From positions 1 through 64,000 of the forward strand of contig JAOTYL010000014.1 of NCBI GenBank assembly GCA_029861865.1: a stretch of 64,000 nt of DNA, in the 5' to 3' direction. Made by a program: the position numbers and the translations under genes. This document shows positions 41,893 to 54,090 of this stretch, piece after piece; position 1 is the first letter of the stretch; each line of letters opens with the position of its first letter. The stretch comes from Myxococcales bacterium (GTDB lineage: Bacteria > Myxococcota_A > Polyangia > Polyangiales > Houyiibacteriaceae). The notes beneath the pieces were generated by a model. That model was not told where the DNA came from. It ran no database searches and worked only from the letters and a program-made list of their open reading frames with translations.

Positions 41893-42866
41893 CGAAGGAT
41901 GTCCTCACCCAGGTCGGGATGAGTCGCCCAGAGAAAGACGTCACTTAATGTCGAACGACGCTTCCGCACACTCCGGAGTCCATCCACCGCTTCGCCGAGA
42001 AAGCCTTCCACGTCGAGAGGCTCATCTGGAAGGCGAAAGAGCGCACGCTCGCCCGCTCGAAGGCACGGTCCCAGCCGAGGCGAGAGCAACGCCAGCGCCC
42101 GATCGAGGTTTTCCCCCTCGAGCTCTACGATTTGGTTCCCCAATCCAGCGACGAGCTCATACGGGCGGCCGCTTCCAATCATCTTTCCGTTGGCCAAGAA
42201 CGAAACCCGATCACAGTCCTCTGCCTCTTCCAGGTAGTGGGTGCTGAGCAGCACCGTCGTTCCTCGCTCACGCCGGAGTCTACCAATGTAGTCCCAGATC
42301 TTTCTGCGATTCGGCAAATCGAGGCCGAGTGTCGGTTCGTCGAGGAACAGTATGCGGGGCCTATGGAGCACGCTTCGTGCAAGATCCAGAGCCCGCTTCA
42401 TGCCGCCCGAAAGGATCGCTACGCGCTCTGCGCGTTTGTGACCAATCTCGAAAAGCTCTAACAGCTCGTCGCTGCGCTGCCGGCAGAGTTGCTTTGGAAG
42501 ACTCCTGAGCGCGCCCGCAAACTCTAGAGTCTCTTCGACGGACAAATTGGGGTCGAGCGCTGGCTCCTGAAACACGAGACCTATCTCGCCTCGAACCGCT
42601 ACGCCTTTTCGCAGAATGTCGTAACCGGCTACCCGGGCCTGTCCGCTCGTTGGCCGAATCAGGGTCGTGAGCAGATGGATCGCAGTCGTCTTTCCGGATC
42701 CGTTCGGACCCAAGAGGCCAAAGAACTGACCCTCTGGGATCTCGAGGCTCAGCTCGTGAAGTGCCGTCGTTCGACCGTATACCTTCGACAGTGCCTCCGC
42801 TCGAATTGCAAGCGCCGGACCGTCGTAGTCGGCCTCAGACCTGTCGGAGGCCGAGCTTGTCACCAT
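41889..42866 (-). CDS. ABC transporter ATP-binding protein linked to the PQQ operon
   Basis: 325 residues. Walker A GPNGSGKT (53-60), Q-loop near residue 100 (LVFQEPALDPNLS), signature LSGGM (152-156), Walker B ILFLDE (172-177) and the switch His in LLSTHY are all present, so it should hydrolyse ATP. The C-terminal 100 residues form the extra domain usual in ABC-2 (DrrA/CcmA-like) ATPases. It overlaps the end of pqqE by about 32 bases and the permease start by four. It energises the permease encoded next. Confidence 0.92.
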   Translation of the reverse strand: MVTSSASDRSEADYDGPALAIRAEALSKVYGRTTALHELSLEIPEGQFFGLLGPNGSGKTTAIHLLTTLIRPTSGQARVAGYDILRKGVAVRGEIGLVFQEPALDPNLSVEETLEFAGALRSLPKQLCRQRSDELLELFEIGHKRAERVAILSGGMKRALDLARSVLHRPRILFLDEPTLGLDLPNRRKIWDYIGRLRRERGTTVLLSTHYLEEAEDCDRVSFLANGKMIGSGRPYELVAGLGNQIVELEGENLDRALALLSPRLGPCLRAGERALFRLPDEPLDVEGFLGEAVDGLRSVRKRRSTLSDVFLWATHPDLGEDILR

Positions 42867-43977
42867 GGATCCTGGAGTTGTGAACGTTGCGGAACTTCGG
42901 CGGCTGCATCGCCGAAGCGGTTCGCCGAGCAGTCTCGATCGCGTTTTGGATCAGGTCGTGATCAGGAGACAGCGCACAAGCGGGGTCAGTGTTCTCCGGA
43001 TCGCCGGTGAGCAGATAGGCCTGGCACCGGCAGCCTCCAAAGTCTTGATGCCGCTCAGGGCACGTTTGGCACGGCTCCTTCATCCACCCTTCACCACGAA
43101 ACCGATTGAACTCCGGCGACTTCCAAATCTCCGCAATACTGGTCTCATTCACACGCGGAAATCGCATCCCGGGCAATTCGCGAGCGCCATGGCAGGGGAG
43201 CGCCGTCCCATCCGGCGTGATCTGCATGAAAGTACGGCCCCAACCCGCAGTGCAGGGCTTCGGGCGTCCCTCGAAATAGTCGGAAACGACGTAGAAAATG
43301 CGCATCTGACTTTGGAGTCGTCTCCTAAAGGTGGCGACCTTCGCTTCAGCTCGGTCAAGCTGGGACCGGCTGGGTAGCAATAGATTCCGGTTCAGGCGCG
43401 CCCATCCTCCGTATTGAGCGTTAGCCAACTCGACGTAGTCGGCTTCGAGCTCCTCTGCGAAGTCCAGAATGTGGTCGACTGTGTCGATATTACCTCTGTG
43501 GAGAACGACGTTGAGCACCATGGGGTAACCCTGCTTCTTGATGAGTCGTGCGACGTCTCGCTTGTGCTCAAAGCTTGCGGCGCCCCCGATATAATTATTG
43601 AGCTCGGCCGTGCTCGCCTGGAAGCTGAGCTGGATGTGGTCGAGGCCGGCGCTCTTGAGCACACTCAAGCGCTGCTCGTTCATCCCGATCCCCGAGGTAA
43701 TGAGGTTGGTGTAGTACTCGAGCCGCGCCGCCTCCTCGATCAGCACCTCCAGGTCGCTTCGCAACAGAGGCTCGCCGCCCGAAAACCCCAGCTGCACGGC
43801 TCCGAGCTCTCGCGCTTCGCGCAGTACCCTAAGCCAGTCGGTTGTGCTCAGTTCGCGCCGCGTCTGGGCGAACCCAATCGGGTTCGAGCAGTAGAAACAC
43901 TGCAGCGGGCATCGGTACGTCAGCTCCGCGAGAACCCACAACGGCCGGTTAGGCTCTTTGGATGATGATCCAACCAT
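42835..43977 (-). CDS. pqqE: PQQ biosynthesis radical SAM enzyme PqqE
   Basis: 380 residues from the ATG at 43977, which has GAGGAGG about nine bases upstream and overlaps pqqD by 29 bases; the frame extends 26 codons further. The radical-SAM motif is CPLQCFYCSNP (Cys23, Cys27, Cys30). The C-terminal SPASM region has the run C-x13 through P-C-H (KPCTAGWGRTFMQITPDG, LPCHG) and EPCQTCPERHQDFGGCRC for the auxiliary clusters. It forms the C-C bond between Glu and Tyr of PqqA, acting with PqqD. This is the first committed PQQ step. Confidence 0.96.
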   Translation of the reverse strand: MVGSSSKEPNRPLWVLAELTYRCPLQCFYCSNPIGFAQTRRELSTTDWLRVLREARELGAVQLGFSGGEPLLRSDLEVLIEEAARLEYYTNLITSGIGMNEQRLSVLKSAGLDHIQLSFQASTAELNNYIGGAASFEHKRDVARLIKKQGYPMVLNVVLHRGNIDTVDHILDFAEELEADYVELANAQYGGWARLNRNLLLPSRSQLDRAEAKVATFRRRLQSQMRIFYVVSDYFEGRPKPCTAGWGRTFMQITPDGTALPCHGARELPGMRFPRVNETSIAEIWKSPEFNRFRGEGWMKEPCQTCPERHQDFGGCRCQAYLLTGDPENTDPACALSPDHDLIQNAIETARRTASAMQPPKFRNVHNSRIHGDKLGLRQV

Positions 43978-44233
43978 TTGAGGCCGCCTCCTCGAGAAAC
44001 TCTCTAACGTCGGACTCGACGTCGTCCGTGGGATATAGGTCCCCCACCTCGCCAAGGACCTGCTCGAAAGAAGTTCGGTTCGTGCATTGCTTCATGATCT
44101 CAGCGGCCGGGCCGTTGAGCTGTACAATGCCTTCTGGGTAGAGCAACACATACGACTGCTGCGCGTCCTCCCATCGCAATCGGTAGTGTGGAGCCATTTC
44201 GATGATGTCTCCAGCCTGGATCAAGCCGGTCAC
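43949..44233 (-). CDS. pqqD: PqqA-binding chaperone PqqD
   Basis: 94 residues, the usual size. [26 protein letters not shown] and the following helical part match the PqqD fold, which presents PqqA to PqqE. Here PqqA binding cannot be tested by eye. It overlaps pqqC by four bases (ATGA) and pqqE by 29, so the three products are made together. The gene order B-C-D-E is conserved in many PQQ producers. Confidence 0.93.
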   Translation of the reverse strand: MTGLIQAGDIIEMAPHYRLRWEDAQQSYVLLYPEGIVQLNGPAAEIMKQCTNRTSFEQVLGEVGDLYPTDDVESDVREFLEEAASNGWIIIQRA

Positions 44234-44955
44234 GATTCACGCTCTTCTTGAATGACGTATCGTTGGTAAATCGAGTCGAGCAGCGACCAAAGCACGTCGA
44301 GTTTGAACTGCATGATCTCGAGGGCCCGCTCTTGTCTTGCGCGAGAATTGCAATAGTCGAGTGTGATTTGGAGACCGTGCTCCACGTCTCTCGAAGCCTG
44401 TGAGAGTCGCCGCCGGAAGTACTCGAGGCCGGCATCGTCCACCCATGGATAGTGAGTCGGAAAAGCTTCCAGGCGTGCACGATGGGCATCTCGCGCAAAG
44501 ATCTCGGTGAGAGAAGCGCAGACGGCCTCTTGCCAAGGGCGCGTCCGAGCAAAGTTCACATAGGCTTCGACCGCGAAGCGCACGCCAGGCGCTACGTGCT
44601 CTTCGTTCAGAATCTCTTCGCGCGTGAGGCCACACGCTTCGCCAAGTCGGAGCCAGGCCTCGTTGCCCCCTTGCTTCCCATCGGCGCCATCCTGCTCCTG
44701 AATACGAACGATCCATTTCCGCCTGACATCGCGATCGGGGCAGTTGGAGAGAATCGCTGCGTCCTTGAGCGGAATGCTCTTCTGGTAAAAGTAACGATTC
44801 GCTACCCAACCGCGGATTTGCTTTTTTGTGAGCCGCCCCTCTCTTAGCGCTCGTTCGAACGGGTGGTTCAGATGATATCCCGAACCTTTCGCGCGTAAAC
44901 GCGACAAGAATTCTTCTTCACTCCATCGCAGGTCTGAATCGGGCCCGGTGTTCAT
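44230..44955 (-). CDS. pqqC: Pyrroloquinoline-quinone synthase PqqC
   Basis: 241 residues from the ATG at 44955; the longer frame to 45036 overlaps pqqB and is unlikely. The seven-helix PqqC fold is recognisable by [38 protein letters not shown] and [14 protein letters not shown]. His and Tyr residues in the first two of these line the active site in the characterised enzyme. It carries out the final ring closure and eight-electron oxidation with oxygen. CGGAG lies about ten bases before the start. It is downstream of pqqB by 25 bases. Confidence 0.95.
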   Translation of the reverse strand: MNTGPDSDLRWSEEEFLSRLRAKGSGYHLNHPFERALREGRLTKKQIRGWVANRYFYQKSIPLKDAAILSNCPDRDVRRKWIVRIQEQDGADGKQGGNEAWLRLGEACGLTREEILNEEHVAPGVRFAVEAYVNFARTRPWQEAVCASLTEIFARDAHRARLEAFPTHYPWVDDAGLEYFRRRLSQASRDVEHGLQITLDYCNSRARQERALEIMQFKLDVLWSLLDSIYQRYVIQEERES

Positions 44956-44980
44956 CGCATGCTCCGAGACAACGACATCA

Positions 44981-45895
44981 TCATAGGGTGATCTCCATGC
45001 CGTCGTAGGCAACCTCGATCCCCGCGGCCTCGACAATGGAGCGCTCCTCTGATTCTTCGTTGAGGATCGGATTCGTGTTGTTGATGTGGATCAGGACGCG
45101 TCTTGCATGCGCGAAAGGCCTCAAAACACTGATCATTCCGTGGTCGCCACTCTGCGGCAGGTGACCCATCTCGCTGGCTCGCTTGCCCGCAATGCCCTCC
45201 TCCAGAAGCTCGTCTTCACTCCAGAAAGTCCCATCGACAAGAATGCAGTCGGACTCGGACATGCATTGCACTACGCGCTCACCGACGCTGCCCAGCCCTG
45301 GCGCGTAGAAGAGAACCGCGCCGGTCTCTTCGTCTTCGACGCGTATTCCGATGTTGTCGCCCGGACGGGGATCGTTCCGATGCGGCGAGAACGGCGGGGG
45401 TTTACTTGCCAAAGGGATGGCACTGAGACGGAGTTTGGGCGCATCTTCGACACGAAAGTCACTTGGGCGGCCGACGGGAATCCGGGTGCGGCGCACTCCG
45501 CAGAAATGGTGAAGCACATTGAGAATCGGATGGCCGGTGCTGAGATCCTCAAACACGGCGTCGGTGCAATAGATTCGGAGCGGTGCGCCCTCCCGGAGAA
45601 TCAGAAGTCCAGTCGTATGATCGATGTGCCCGTCGATGAGCACGACACCGGCGATGGCCGTGTCGCGAACCGTGCGACCCGGCTGCATCCGCGGAAAGGC
45701 CTCGAGTTGCTGACGTATATCCGGCGACGCATTGAAGAGAATCCAGCTTTCACCATCAGCACTTACTGCGATCGAGGACTGGGTTCGTGACCGTGCCTTT
45801 ATCGACCCTTTGCGCAGCCCGTCGCAGTTTCGACAGTTGCAGTTCCATTGCGGAAACCCACCGCCCGCCGCGGAGCCGAGAACGCGTATCCGCAT
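44981..45895 (-). CDS. pqqB: PQQ biosynthesis protein PqqB (MBL fold)
   Basis: 304 residues, as in Pseudomonas and Klebsiella. The structural zinc motif is NCNCRNC (Cys19, Cys21, Cys24) in [11 protein letters not shown]. The active metal site is [10 protein letters not shown] in place of HxHxDH, as usual for PqqB, with further ligands in [10 protein letters not shown] and LIHINNTNP. It is an iron hydroxylase acting on the Glu-Tyr intermediate. Its ATG overlaps the stop of the upstream dehydrogenase by one base (TAATG), so translation of biosynthesis genes is coupled to the user enzyme. Confidence 0.96.
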   Translation of the reverse strand: MRIRVLGSAAGGGFPQWNCNCRNCDGLRKGSIKARSRTQSSIAVSADGESWILFNASPDIRQQLEAFPRMQPGRTVRDTAIAGVVLIDGHIDHTTGLLILREGAPLRIYCTDAVFEDLSTGHPILNVLHHFCGVRRTRIPVGRPSDFRVEDAPKLRLSAIPLASKPPPFSPHRNDPRPGDNIGIRVEDEETGAVLFYAPGLGSVGERVVQCMSESDCILVDGTFWSEDELLEEGIAGKRASEMGHLPQSGDHGMISVLRPFAHARRVLIHINNTNPILNEESEERSIVEAAGIEVAYDGMEITL

Positions 45896-47538
45896 TACTG
45901 GGACCTTAGGTATGCAATGATCGCGGCTCGGTCCTCGGGGTTTTGGCTTCCGACGAACTGCATTTGGTTGCCAGGAGCGAACTCCTGGGGAGACCGTAGG
46001 AAAGCATCCAGGTTCTCCTCAGTCCAACGTGTGTCGAGCGACTTGAGCGCCGATGAGTAGTTGAAGTCGTCAAACCGTGCGACCCGGCTGCCGAGGATGC
46101 CACTGAGATTGGGACCTTTTCCGTGGCCGGATCCATGTTCGAGCACATGGCACTGGGCGCACTGCGCCCATAAGAGCTGACCGCGCAGCACGGGGTCATC
46201 GATCAACCCTGGGTCGTCCGAGTCGAGCGGCCGAAGTGTAATTAGGTCCCCGTCGTCGGTTAGCAAGAGCAGGCTCCCGTCCTTTGCTTGGTCGAGGTCC
46301 CGAATGCGATTTCCAATCTCGATGCGCTCGGTGAGCACGACGCGGTTATCCCTGACCCGGACGCGAAAAACAGCGCGGTTGGCGAGTGTTCCGACGATCA
46401 GGTCTCCAGTCCATTGGGGAAACTTTGAAAAGCCCTCTAGACGAATGACATTGCAGGTCGCGATGGAAGGGACCCAGGCATACAGAGGCAAGGTAAAGGC
46501 ATCGTGGTTGCCCCAGTGCGGTGCCGGCCAGCTCAAGCCGGGGTACTGCAGCCCATAACTAACCTTCGGCCAGCCATAGTTCGCGCCATCGACGATGATA
46601 TTGAGCTCATCGCCGCCTCGTGGACCGTGTTCGGTCGACCAGACGGTCCCCTCATGGTCGACGTACAAGCCTTGCGGGTTGCGATGACCCAGACTGTAAA
46701 CACGGGAGCCTCCTGATTCCAGATCGATCCAGACCGTCTTGCCGATGTGCGATTCGGGGTCTTGCGGAAGATCGGGCCCGGCCAGGCCATCTTGATAGTG
46801 GTCTCCGACCGTCAGGAGAAGCTCGTTTTCACTGATGAATGCGAGACGACCGCCCGCCTGCAAAAAGGTGAAGTCTCCACCTAGGCCGTCGAGCTCCTCG
46901 TTGAGCTCAAGGCAAGGCTCTGTCTCGAAGACCGTCGTCCAGTTGGTGTCCGCCGATCCGCTCCGCAATTTCCCCATCTGGGTCGAGAGCTTGGACAGCC
47001 TCAATGTGGCGCAGCGGCGCTCCGCATCCCAAGAACTATGGCTTGCGTACAGGTCGACCCCGTCCGGGCGTTCGCGAATCAAGATATCCTTCACGCCGAA
47101 CTGCACAACAGCCAACGGATCGCGCTCGGAGTTGTCTCCGCTGAACCGCTCTTTGTTGGTCGGGACGCGAGTTTCGATCGCTTGACGCTCGAGAATCGGT
47201 TCGAGTGAGTGCTCAACCGAAAACAGCTCCCCACCTCGCTTCGCGACCAGATAACCGGACCCAAGCTGCGCAAAAGCTACGTGGTCACCCACCTTCTCCA
47301 GTGAGGTTTGGCTGGTTGAGACGCGGACCGGGTAAAGATTAGTCGTGACTATGGACTCGTTGGATGGGGCGCCCTTGACCTTCGCTTTGATGGCCCGCAG
47401 CTGTTTGTCGGCGAACAGGTGGACGCTAGCGTACGGCTGCCAGCCGTACTTTGCGACGAGTCCCCCTGCAGCAAAGATTGCAACGCCCGAAGACAAGAGG
47501 ATGACGATCCCGGCGCAGATAGTGAGGAGCCTAGTCAA
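45895..47538 (-). CDS. PQQ-dependent soluble-type sugar dehydrogenase (GSDH family) fused to cytochrome c
   Basis: 547 residues. An N-terminal hydrophobic helix (3-27) anchors or exports it. Residues about 60-430 form the six-bladed propeller of the glucose/sorbosone dehydrogenase family, with WSTEHGPRGGDELNIIVDGA and NYGWPKVSYGLQYPG as the strongest match. A cytochrome c domain follows: CAQCH (Cys460, Cys463, His464) and a candidate axial Met526 in GNQMQFVG. It should oxidise a sugar or related alcohol in the periplasm and pass electrons through heme. The start is a TTG without a clear ribosome site, 11 bases after a TATAAT box. It is the first gene of the PQQ operon. Confidence 0.9.
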   Translation of the reverse strand: MTRLLTICAGIVILLSSGVAIFAAGGLVAKYGWQPYASVHLFADKQLRAIKAKVKGAPSNESIVTTNLYPVRVSTSQTSLEKVGDHVAFAQLGSGYLVAKRGGELFSVEHSLEPILERQAIETRVPTNKERFSGDNSERDPLAVVQFGVKDILIRERPDGVDLYASHSSWDAERRCATLRLSKLSTQMGKLRSGSADTNWTTVFETEPCLELNEELDGLGGDFTFLQAGGRLAFISENELLLTVGDHYQDGLAGPDLPQDPESHIGKTVWIDLESGGSRVYSLGHRNPQGLYVDHEGTVWSTEHGPRGGDELNIIVDGANYGWPKVSYGLQYPGLSWPAPHWGNHDAFTLPLYAWVPSIATCNVIRLEGFSKFPQWTGDLIVGTLANRAVFRVRVRDNRVVLTERIEIGNRIRDLDQAKDGSLLLLTDDGDLITLRPLDSDDPGLIDDPVLRGQLLWAQCAQCHVLEHGSGHGKGPNLSGILGSRVARFDDFNYSSALKSLDTRWTEENLDAFLRSPQEFAPGNQMQFVGSQNPEDRAAIIAYLRSQ

Positions 47539-47549
47539 GTTGGAGACTG

Positions 47550-47579
47550 ATTATAGCTGCCGAAAGTTCTACTGCACAA
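47550..47579 (-). promoter_or_regulatory. Predicted promoter of the PQQ operon
   Basis: On the minus strand a perfect TATAAT (47555-47550) follows TTGTGC by 18 bases. The TTG start codon of the dehydrogenase is only 11 bases beyond the -10, leaving room for a leader of about five bases. Confidence 0.5.
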
Positions 47580-47615
47580 AGATCGCTTGCTAACCTGGCA
47601 ACCCTTTGAAACCCT

Positions 47616-47692
47616 TGGTCGGGGCGACTGGATTCGAACCAGCGACCTCATGCTCCCAAAGCATGCGCACTACCAGGCTGTGCTACACCCCG
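47616..47692 (-). tRNA. tRNA-Pro (anticodon TGG)
   Basis: A 77-base gene on the minus strand including an encoded CCA. The acceptor stem CGGGGTG pairs with CGCCCCG (one G-T pair), the anticodon loop TTTGGGA gives TGG, and the T-arm contains GGTTCGAATCC. It lies directly upstream of the PQQ operon promoter. Confidence 0.95.
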
Positions 47693-47740
47693 AGGCCAAG
47701 TCGATGTCGCTCGAGCTTGGGCGAAGTTGGTAGCCGATGG

Positions 47741-48337
47741 CTAGCGCGTCTGCAACTCGCGTAGGCCGGCGACCAGCTTTGCGGCTGCTTTGGCCCGGTG
47801 GCTGATTTGGTTCTTCTCTTCGGGCGGAAGCTCGCCCATCGTTTCTCGGTACCCGTCCGCGATGAACAACGGGTCGTACCCAAACCCGTGAGTCCCGCGC
47901 GAAGAAGCGGCAATGCGGCCCTCGCACGCTCCCTCGGCCACCAAGAGCTCACGTCCTTTGCCGTCGACGAGAACGATCGTGCATCGAAACCGGGCGGTCC
48001 GTTCGTCGCCCGGCACACCGCTCAACTCCTGGAGCAGCTTCTCGTTGTTTTGCGCGGCAGTCGGATCGCTTCCCGCATAACGGGCCGAATGCACCCCAGG
48101 CCGTCCTTCGAGGGCGTCGACCGCGAGTCCGCTGTCGTCCGCCATGCTCGGTACCCCAGTCACCGCAGCGACGGCACGCGCTTTCTTGAGCGCATTCTCG
48201 TAGAATGTATCCCGGTCTTCCACCACGTGCATGGGATTCGCGAGGGACTCGAGCTCGAGGTTGGGAACGCCAGAGAGAAGGCGCTTGTATTCCGCCAACT
48301 TCCCGGCATTGCTGGTGGCCAGGATGATTCGCATCAC
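47741..48337 (-). CDS. rdgB: Non-canonical purine NTP pyrophosphatase (RdgB/HAM1 family)
   Basis: 198 residues, the usual length. The start [15 protein letters not shown] carries the S-x-N-x-x-K substrate motif. [25 protein letters not shown] and [10 protein letters not shown] give the remaining signatures. It removes ITP, XTP and dITP by hydrolysis to the monophosphate, keeping them out of nucleic acids. Its ATG overlaps the stop of rph by four bases, a pairing seen in many bacteria. Confidence 0.95.
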   Translation of the reverse strand: MMRIILATSNAGKLAEYKRLLSGVPNLELESLANPMHVVEDRDTFYENALKKARAVAAVTGVPSMADDSGLAVDALEGRPGVHSARYAGSDPTAAQNNEKLLQELSGVPGDERTARFRCTIVLVDGKGRELLVAEGACEGRIAASSRGTHGFGYDPLFIADGYRETMGELPPEEKNQISHRAKAAAKLVAGLRELQTR

Positions 48338-49083
48338 GGAAGCAGGCGATCGATGTCGATCTCGAGTGCACGAAGCGCGTGTACCTGTTGCTCGGCAAGA
48401 GCTGGCAGTGAGCCGAGTGCGAGGTCGATCATCTGGTCGAGTTGCTCACGGGCGATCGGCGCGCCCTCCGCTGTCCCCTGCACTTCGACGACTCCGCCGT
48501 TGGGCGTGCCTACGACGTTTAGATCGACTGCAGCGTCTCGGTCCTCGACGTAGCAGAGGTCGAGCATCGGTCGTCCTTCCAGAAGCCCGACGCTGATCGC
48601 AGAAATCGATCCGCGAAGAACGCCCTTTCTCACCAAACCCGTGGCCCGAAGCTTGTCGAGCGCGATGGCTGTCGCCACCATTCCGCCGGTGATTGATGCG
48701 GTCCTCGTGCCTCCATCGGCATCGAGAACGTCACAGTCGACGGTGATCGTGCGCTCTCCGAGCTTGTCGAAGTCGATCGCGGCCCGAAGCGCGCGCCCCA
48801 CCAAGCGCTGAATTTCGGAGGTGCGCCCGTCGATCCGACCATTGCGCCCGTCCCGTCGCTTGCGATCGGGGTTTGCGCGCGGGTGCATCGCATACTCCGC
48901 AGTGAGCCATCCCTGCCCCGACCCCCGCATCCAGTCGGGAACTCCCTCGGCCACCGACGCAGCAATCAAGACGGTCGTATCGCCACAACGGTAGAGGACC
49001 GATCCCTCGGGGTTACGCTGCACGTTGGGCTCGATCGACACGGGCCGCAGCACGTCATGGCCGCGCCCGTCTGCTCTGGTCAT
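48334..49083 (-). CDS. rph: Ribonuclease PH
   Basis: 249 residues from the ATG at 49083, which overlaps the histidine kinase stop (ATGA). RADGR near the start, GSVLYRCGDTTVLIAASV, GWLTAEYAMHPRANPDRKRR, and DCDVLDADGGTRTASITGG are RNase PH signatures. It trims the 3' end of tRNA precursors using phosphate. The family's catalytic Asp lies in the DADGGTRTA region. It forms an operon with rdgB and is preceded by the kinase gene. Confidence 0.95.
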   Translation of the reverse strand: MTRADGRGHDVLRPVSIEPNVQRNPEGSVLYRCGDTTVLIAASVAEGVPDWMRGSGQGWLTAEYAMHPRANPDRKRRDGRNGRIDGRTSEIQRLVGRALRAAIDFDKLGERTITVDCDVLDADGGTRTASITGGMVATAIALDKLRATGLVRKGVLRGSISAISVGLLEGRPMLDLCYVEDRDAAVDLNVVGTPNGGVVEVQGTAEGAPIAREQLDQMIDLALGSLPALAEQQVHALRALEIDIDRLLP

Positions 49084-51017
49084 CCGACCCTCCGCACGGG
49101 CGAACCAGTAGTCGTTTGCGCGGCTGGGGGCAACCAAACTTCGAATGTCGTCCCGTGCGGATGGCGCGGCTTGCAGGCAATTTTCCCGCCGTGGGCAACT
49201 ACGATCTGTTGCGTCAGTGGGAGGCCTAACCCGGTACCCCGTTCTTTCGTCGTATAGAACAGATCGAACACGTGCTCGCGGTCCTCTTCGCTGATCCCGG
49301 CACCCTCATCATGCACCTGCACCCGGACTCCGCTCTCGTATCTCGTCGCCTCGAGCTTGGCCGTGCCACCCTCTGGCATGGCCTCCCGCGCGTTGCGAAG
49401 AAGATTGAGGAGCGCCTGTCGCAGCTGGGGCTCGTCCATCGCGACCTCCGGAAGCTGGGTCGCCAGGTCCACGGTGAGCTCCACCCCTGCAGCATCCATT
49501 TCGCGCTGTACGAAGTCCGCCGTATCACGAAGCAAGATCGTTGGGTCGTCGGGTGTGAGCGATGGCTCGGGAAGGCGCGCGAGCCGCAGGTATTCCTCGG
49601 TAATGCTCTCCAGCCGTTCGAGCTCCTGCTGGATGGACTCCATAAGCTTCGTGCTCTCGGCATCCGCATCCGAGAGCTCATCGCCTAGCATGTCGACGTT
49701 TAGTCCGATGCTGGAGAGAGGATTCCGTACTTCGTGTGTAACATGTGCAGCCATCCGCCCGATCGCCGCGAGGCGCTCAGTTTGAATGAGACGCAACTTG
49801 GTAGCCACCGCATCCGACACGTCGTCTGCAACTACGAGCACACCACGCATGCCTTCGGGACCCGCCTCGTCGCCGAAAGGGGTCACCAGCACATCGACCA
49901 GACGCTCAGAGAAGCCCGAAATACGCTCACCTTCGAGGGTGAGCGCAGCGCTTCCGACAGCGACCTGTTCGATGGCCGCAGCAAGCGCCGGAAATCGCCT
50001 TAGAAGCGAAGTGTCGTCGATGGCGGACCCTACTTCACGGGCGCTGACGCCGAGAATCTCCTCGGCCGCCGGGTTGGTCGTTCGAATGACGCGGTCGCGG
50101 TCGATCACGACGACAGCTGCTCGCAGCGCCTCGACGATCTGTACCTGCATTCGTTGGAGTCGCTGCTCGGCTAGCGCGGCTTCTCGCAGCCGTTGGTCAC
50201 GTGCTGCGAGCGCCTGCACCATGCGCTCGAACTCGGCGACTAACTGACCTAGCTCGTCGTTGCGCCTGACGTCGACCGCGCTTGAAAGGTCACCGCGCGC
50301 CACCGCAGCGACACGTTCGTGCAGCAGCGGGATCGGACGAAGAAGTCGCTGCGAAAGAAACGTGACCGCAATGCCCACGATCAAAGCCAAGAGTCCGAGA
50401 ATGCCCAACAGAAAAGTGGCTTGCTTCTCTTGCTCGGCTGCAAGCGCGCTCGTTCGCGAGATCCGCTGCTGGACGCTTTGCGACGCGCGGTCATAGTTTC
50501 GCTCGATCCGTTGTTCGGTGCCTCGAAGCTTGGTGAGGAGCGCTTCGACGGCCTCGGGGTCGTCGTCGACCACGTTGAAGAGCTGGTCGTACTGCCCGTC
50601 GATCCGCTCGTAGGCGGCCGCAATGGCATCGAGCTCCCGTCGGACGGAGCGAAGCGGAGCTGGTGTCCCTAAATCGGTGGCTAGCGCCTCGGCCTGCTCG
50701 ACACCTTCGTACGCGCGGCGAAGGGTGGACGGTCGGATCCGCAATGCGGCCCGCAGCCATGCTTTGGTAGGCTCGGTCCGTTCGGATTCGAGCGCGCGCT
50801 CGATCAGGTTGGCATAGACGCTCTGCGTAGCCTTCGCTTGCCCGAGTGTGAGGGCGAGGGGCAGATAGCCATCTTGAAGAAGCCCGAGCGTCTGCGAAGT
50901 CCGATGGTGCTGGAAGAAGCTCAAGCCACCGACGACGCCAAACGCGACGAGGACCACCATGTACCCGAGGACGATTCGGGTCGGTATCGTCAACCATTTC
51001 CGGCGCCGGCTGGTCAC
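49080..51017 (-). CDS. Membrane sensor histidine kinase with HAMP and PAS domains
   Basis: 645 residues. TM1 (about 13-33) and TM2 (about 202-222) enclose a helical periplasmic sensor of about 165 residues. HAMP (223-275), a coiled linker, and a PAS domain (about 290-400) follow. The kinase core has the phosphate-accepting His428 in AAHVTHEVRNPLSS, an N-box (LLNLLRNAREAMP) and G-boxes (DEGAGIS, GTGLGLPLTQQI). It should phosphorylate a response regulator in answer to an unknown stimulus. No regulator gene is adjacent, so it is an orphan kinase. Its transcript continues into rph and rdgB (ATGA overlap). Confidence 0.93.
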   Translation of the reverse strand: MTSRRRKWLTIPTRIVLGYMVVLVAFGVVGGLSFFQHHRTSQTLGLLQDGYLPLALTLGQAKATQSVYANLIERALESERTEPTKAWLRAALRIRPSTLRRAYEGVEQAEALATDLGTPAPLRSVRRELDAIAAAYERIDGQYDQLFNVVDDDPEAVEALLTKLRGTEQRIERNYDRASQSVQQRISRTSALAAEQEKQATFLLGILGLLALIVGIAVTFLSQRLLRPIPLLHERVAAVARGDLSSAVDVRRNDELGQLVAEFERMVQALAARDQRLREAALAEQRLQRMQVQIVEALRAAVVVIDRDRVIRTTNPAAEEILGVSAREVGSAIDDTSLLRRFPALAAAIEQVAVGSAALTLEGERISGFSERLVDVLVTPFGDEAGPEGMRGVLVVADDVSDAVATKLRLIQTERLAAIGRMAAHVTHEVRNPLSSIGLNVDMLGDELSDADAESTKLMESIQQELERLESITEEYLRLARLPEPSLTPDDPTILLRDTADFVQREMDAAGVELTVDLATQLPEVAMDEPQLRQALLNLLRNAREAMPEGGTAKLEATRYESGVRVQVHDEGAGISEEDREHVFDLFYTTKERGTGLGLPLTQQIVVAHGGKIACKPRHPHGTTFEVWLPPAAQTTTGSPVRRVG

Positions 51018-51078
51018 GAGCTGATCCTAGACCTGCGCGCCTGGCCAGTCCATCTACCCGCCATGGGCAGGCGCGGGC

Positions 51079-54023
<2,945 letters not shown>

Positions 54024-54090
54024 GCGCCGTTCGGGACCCTACCGCATCAAGTCTTGATCGTCAGCGCGATCACCCGTACCGTCTGGCCCC

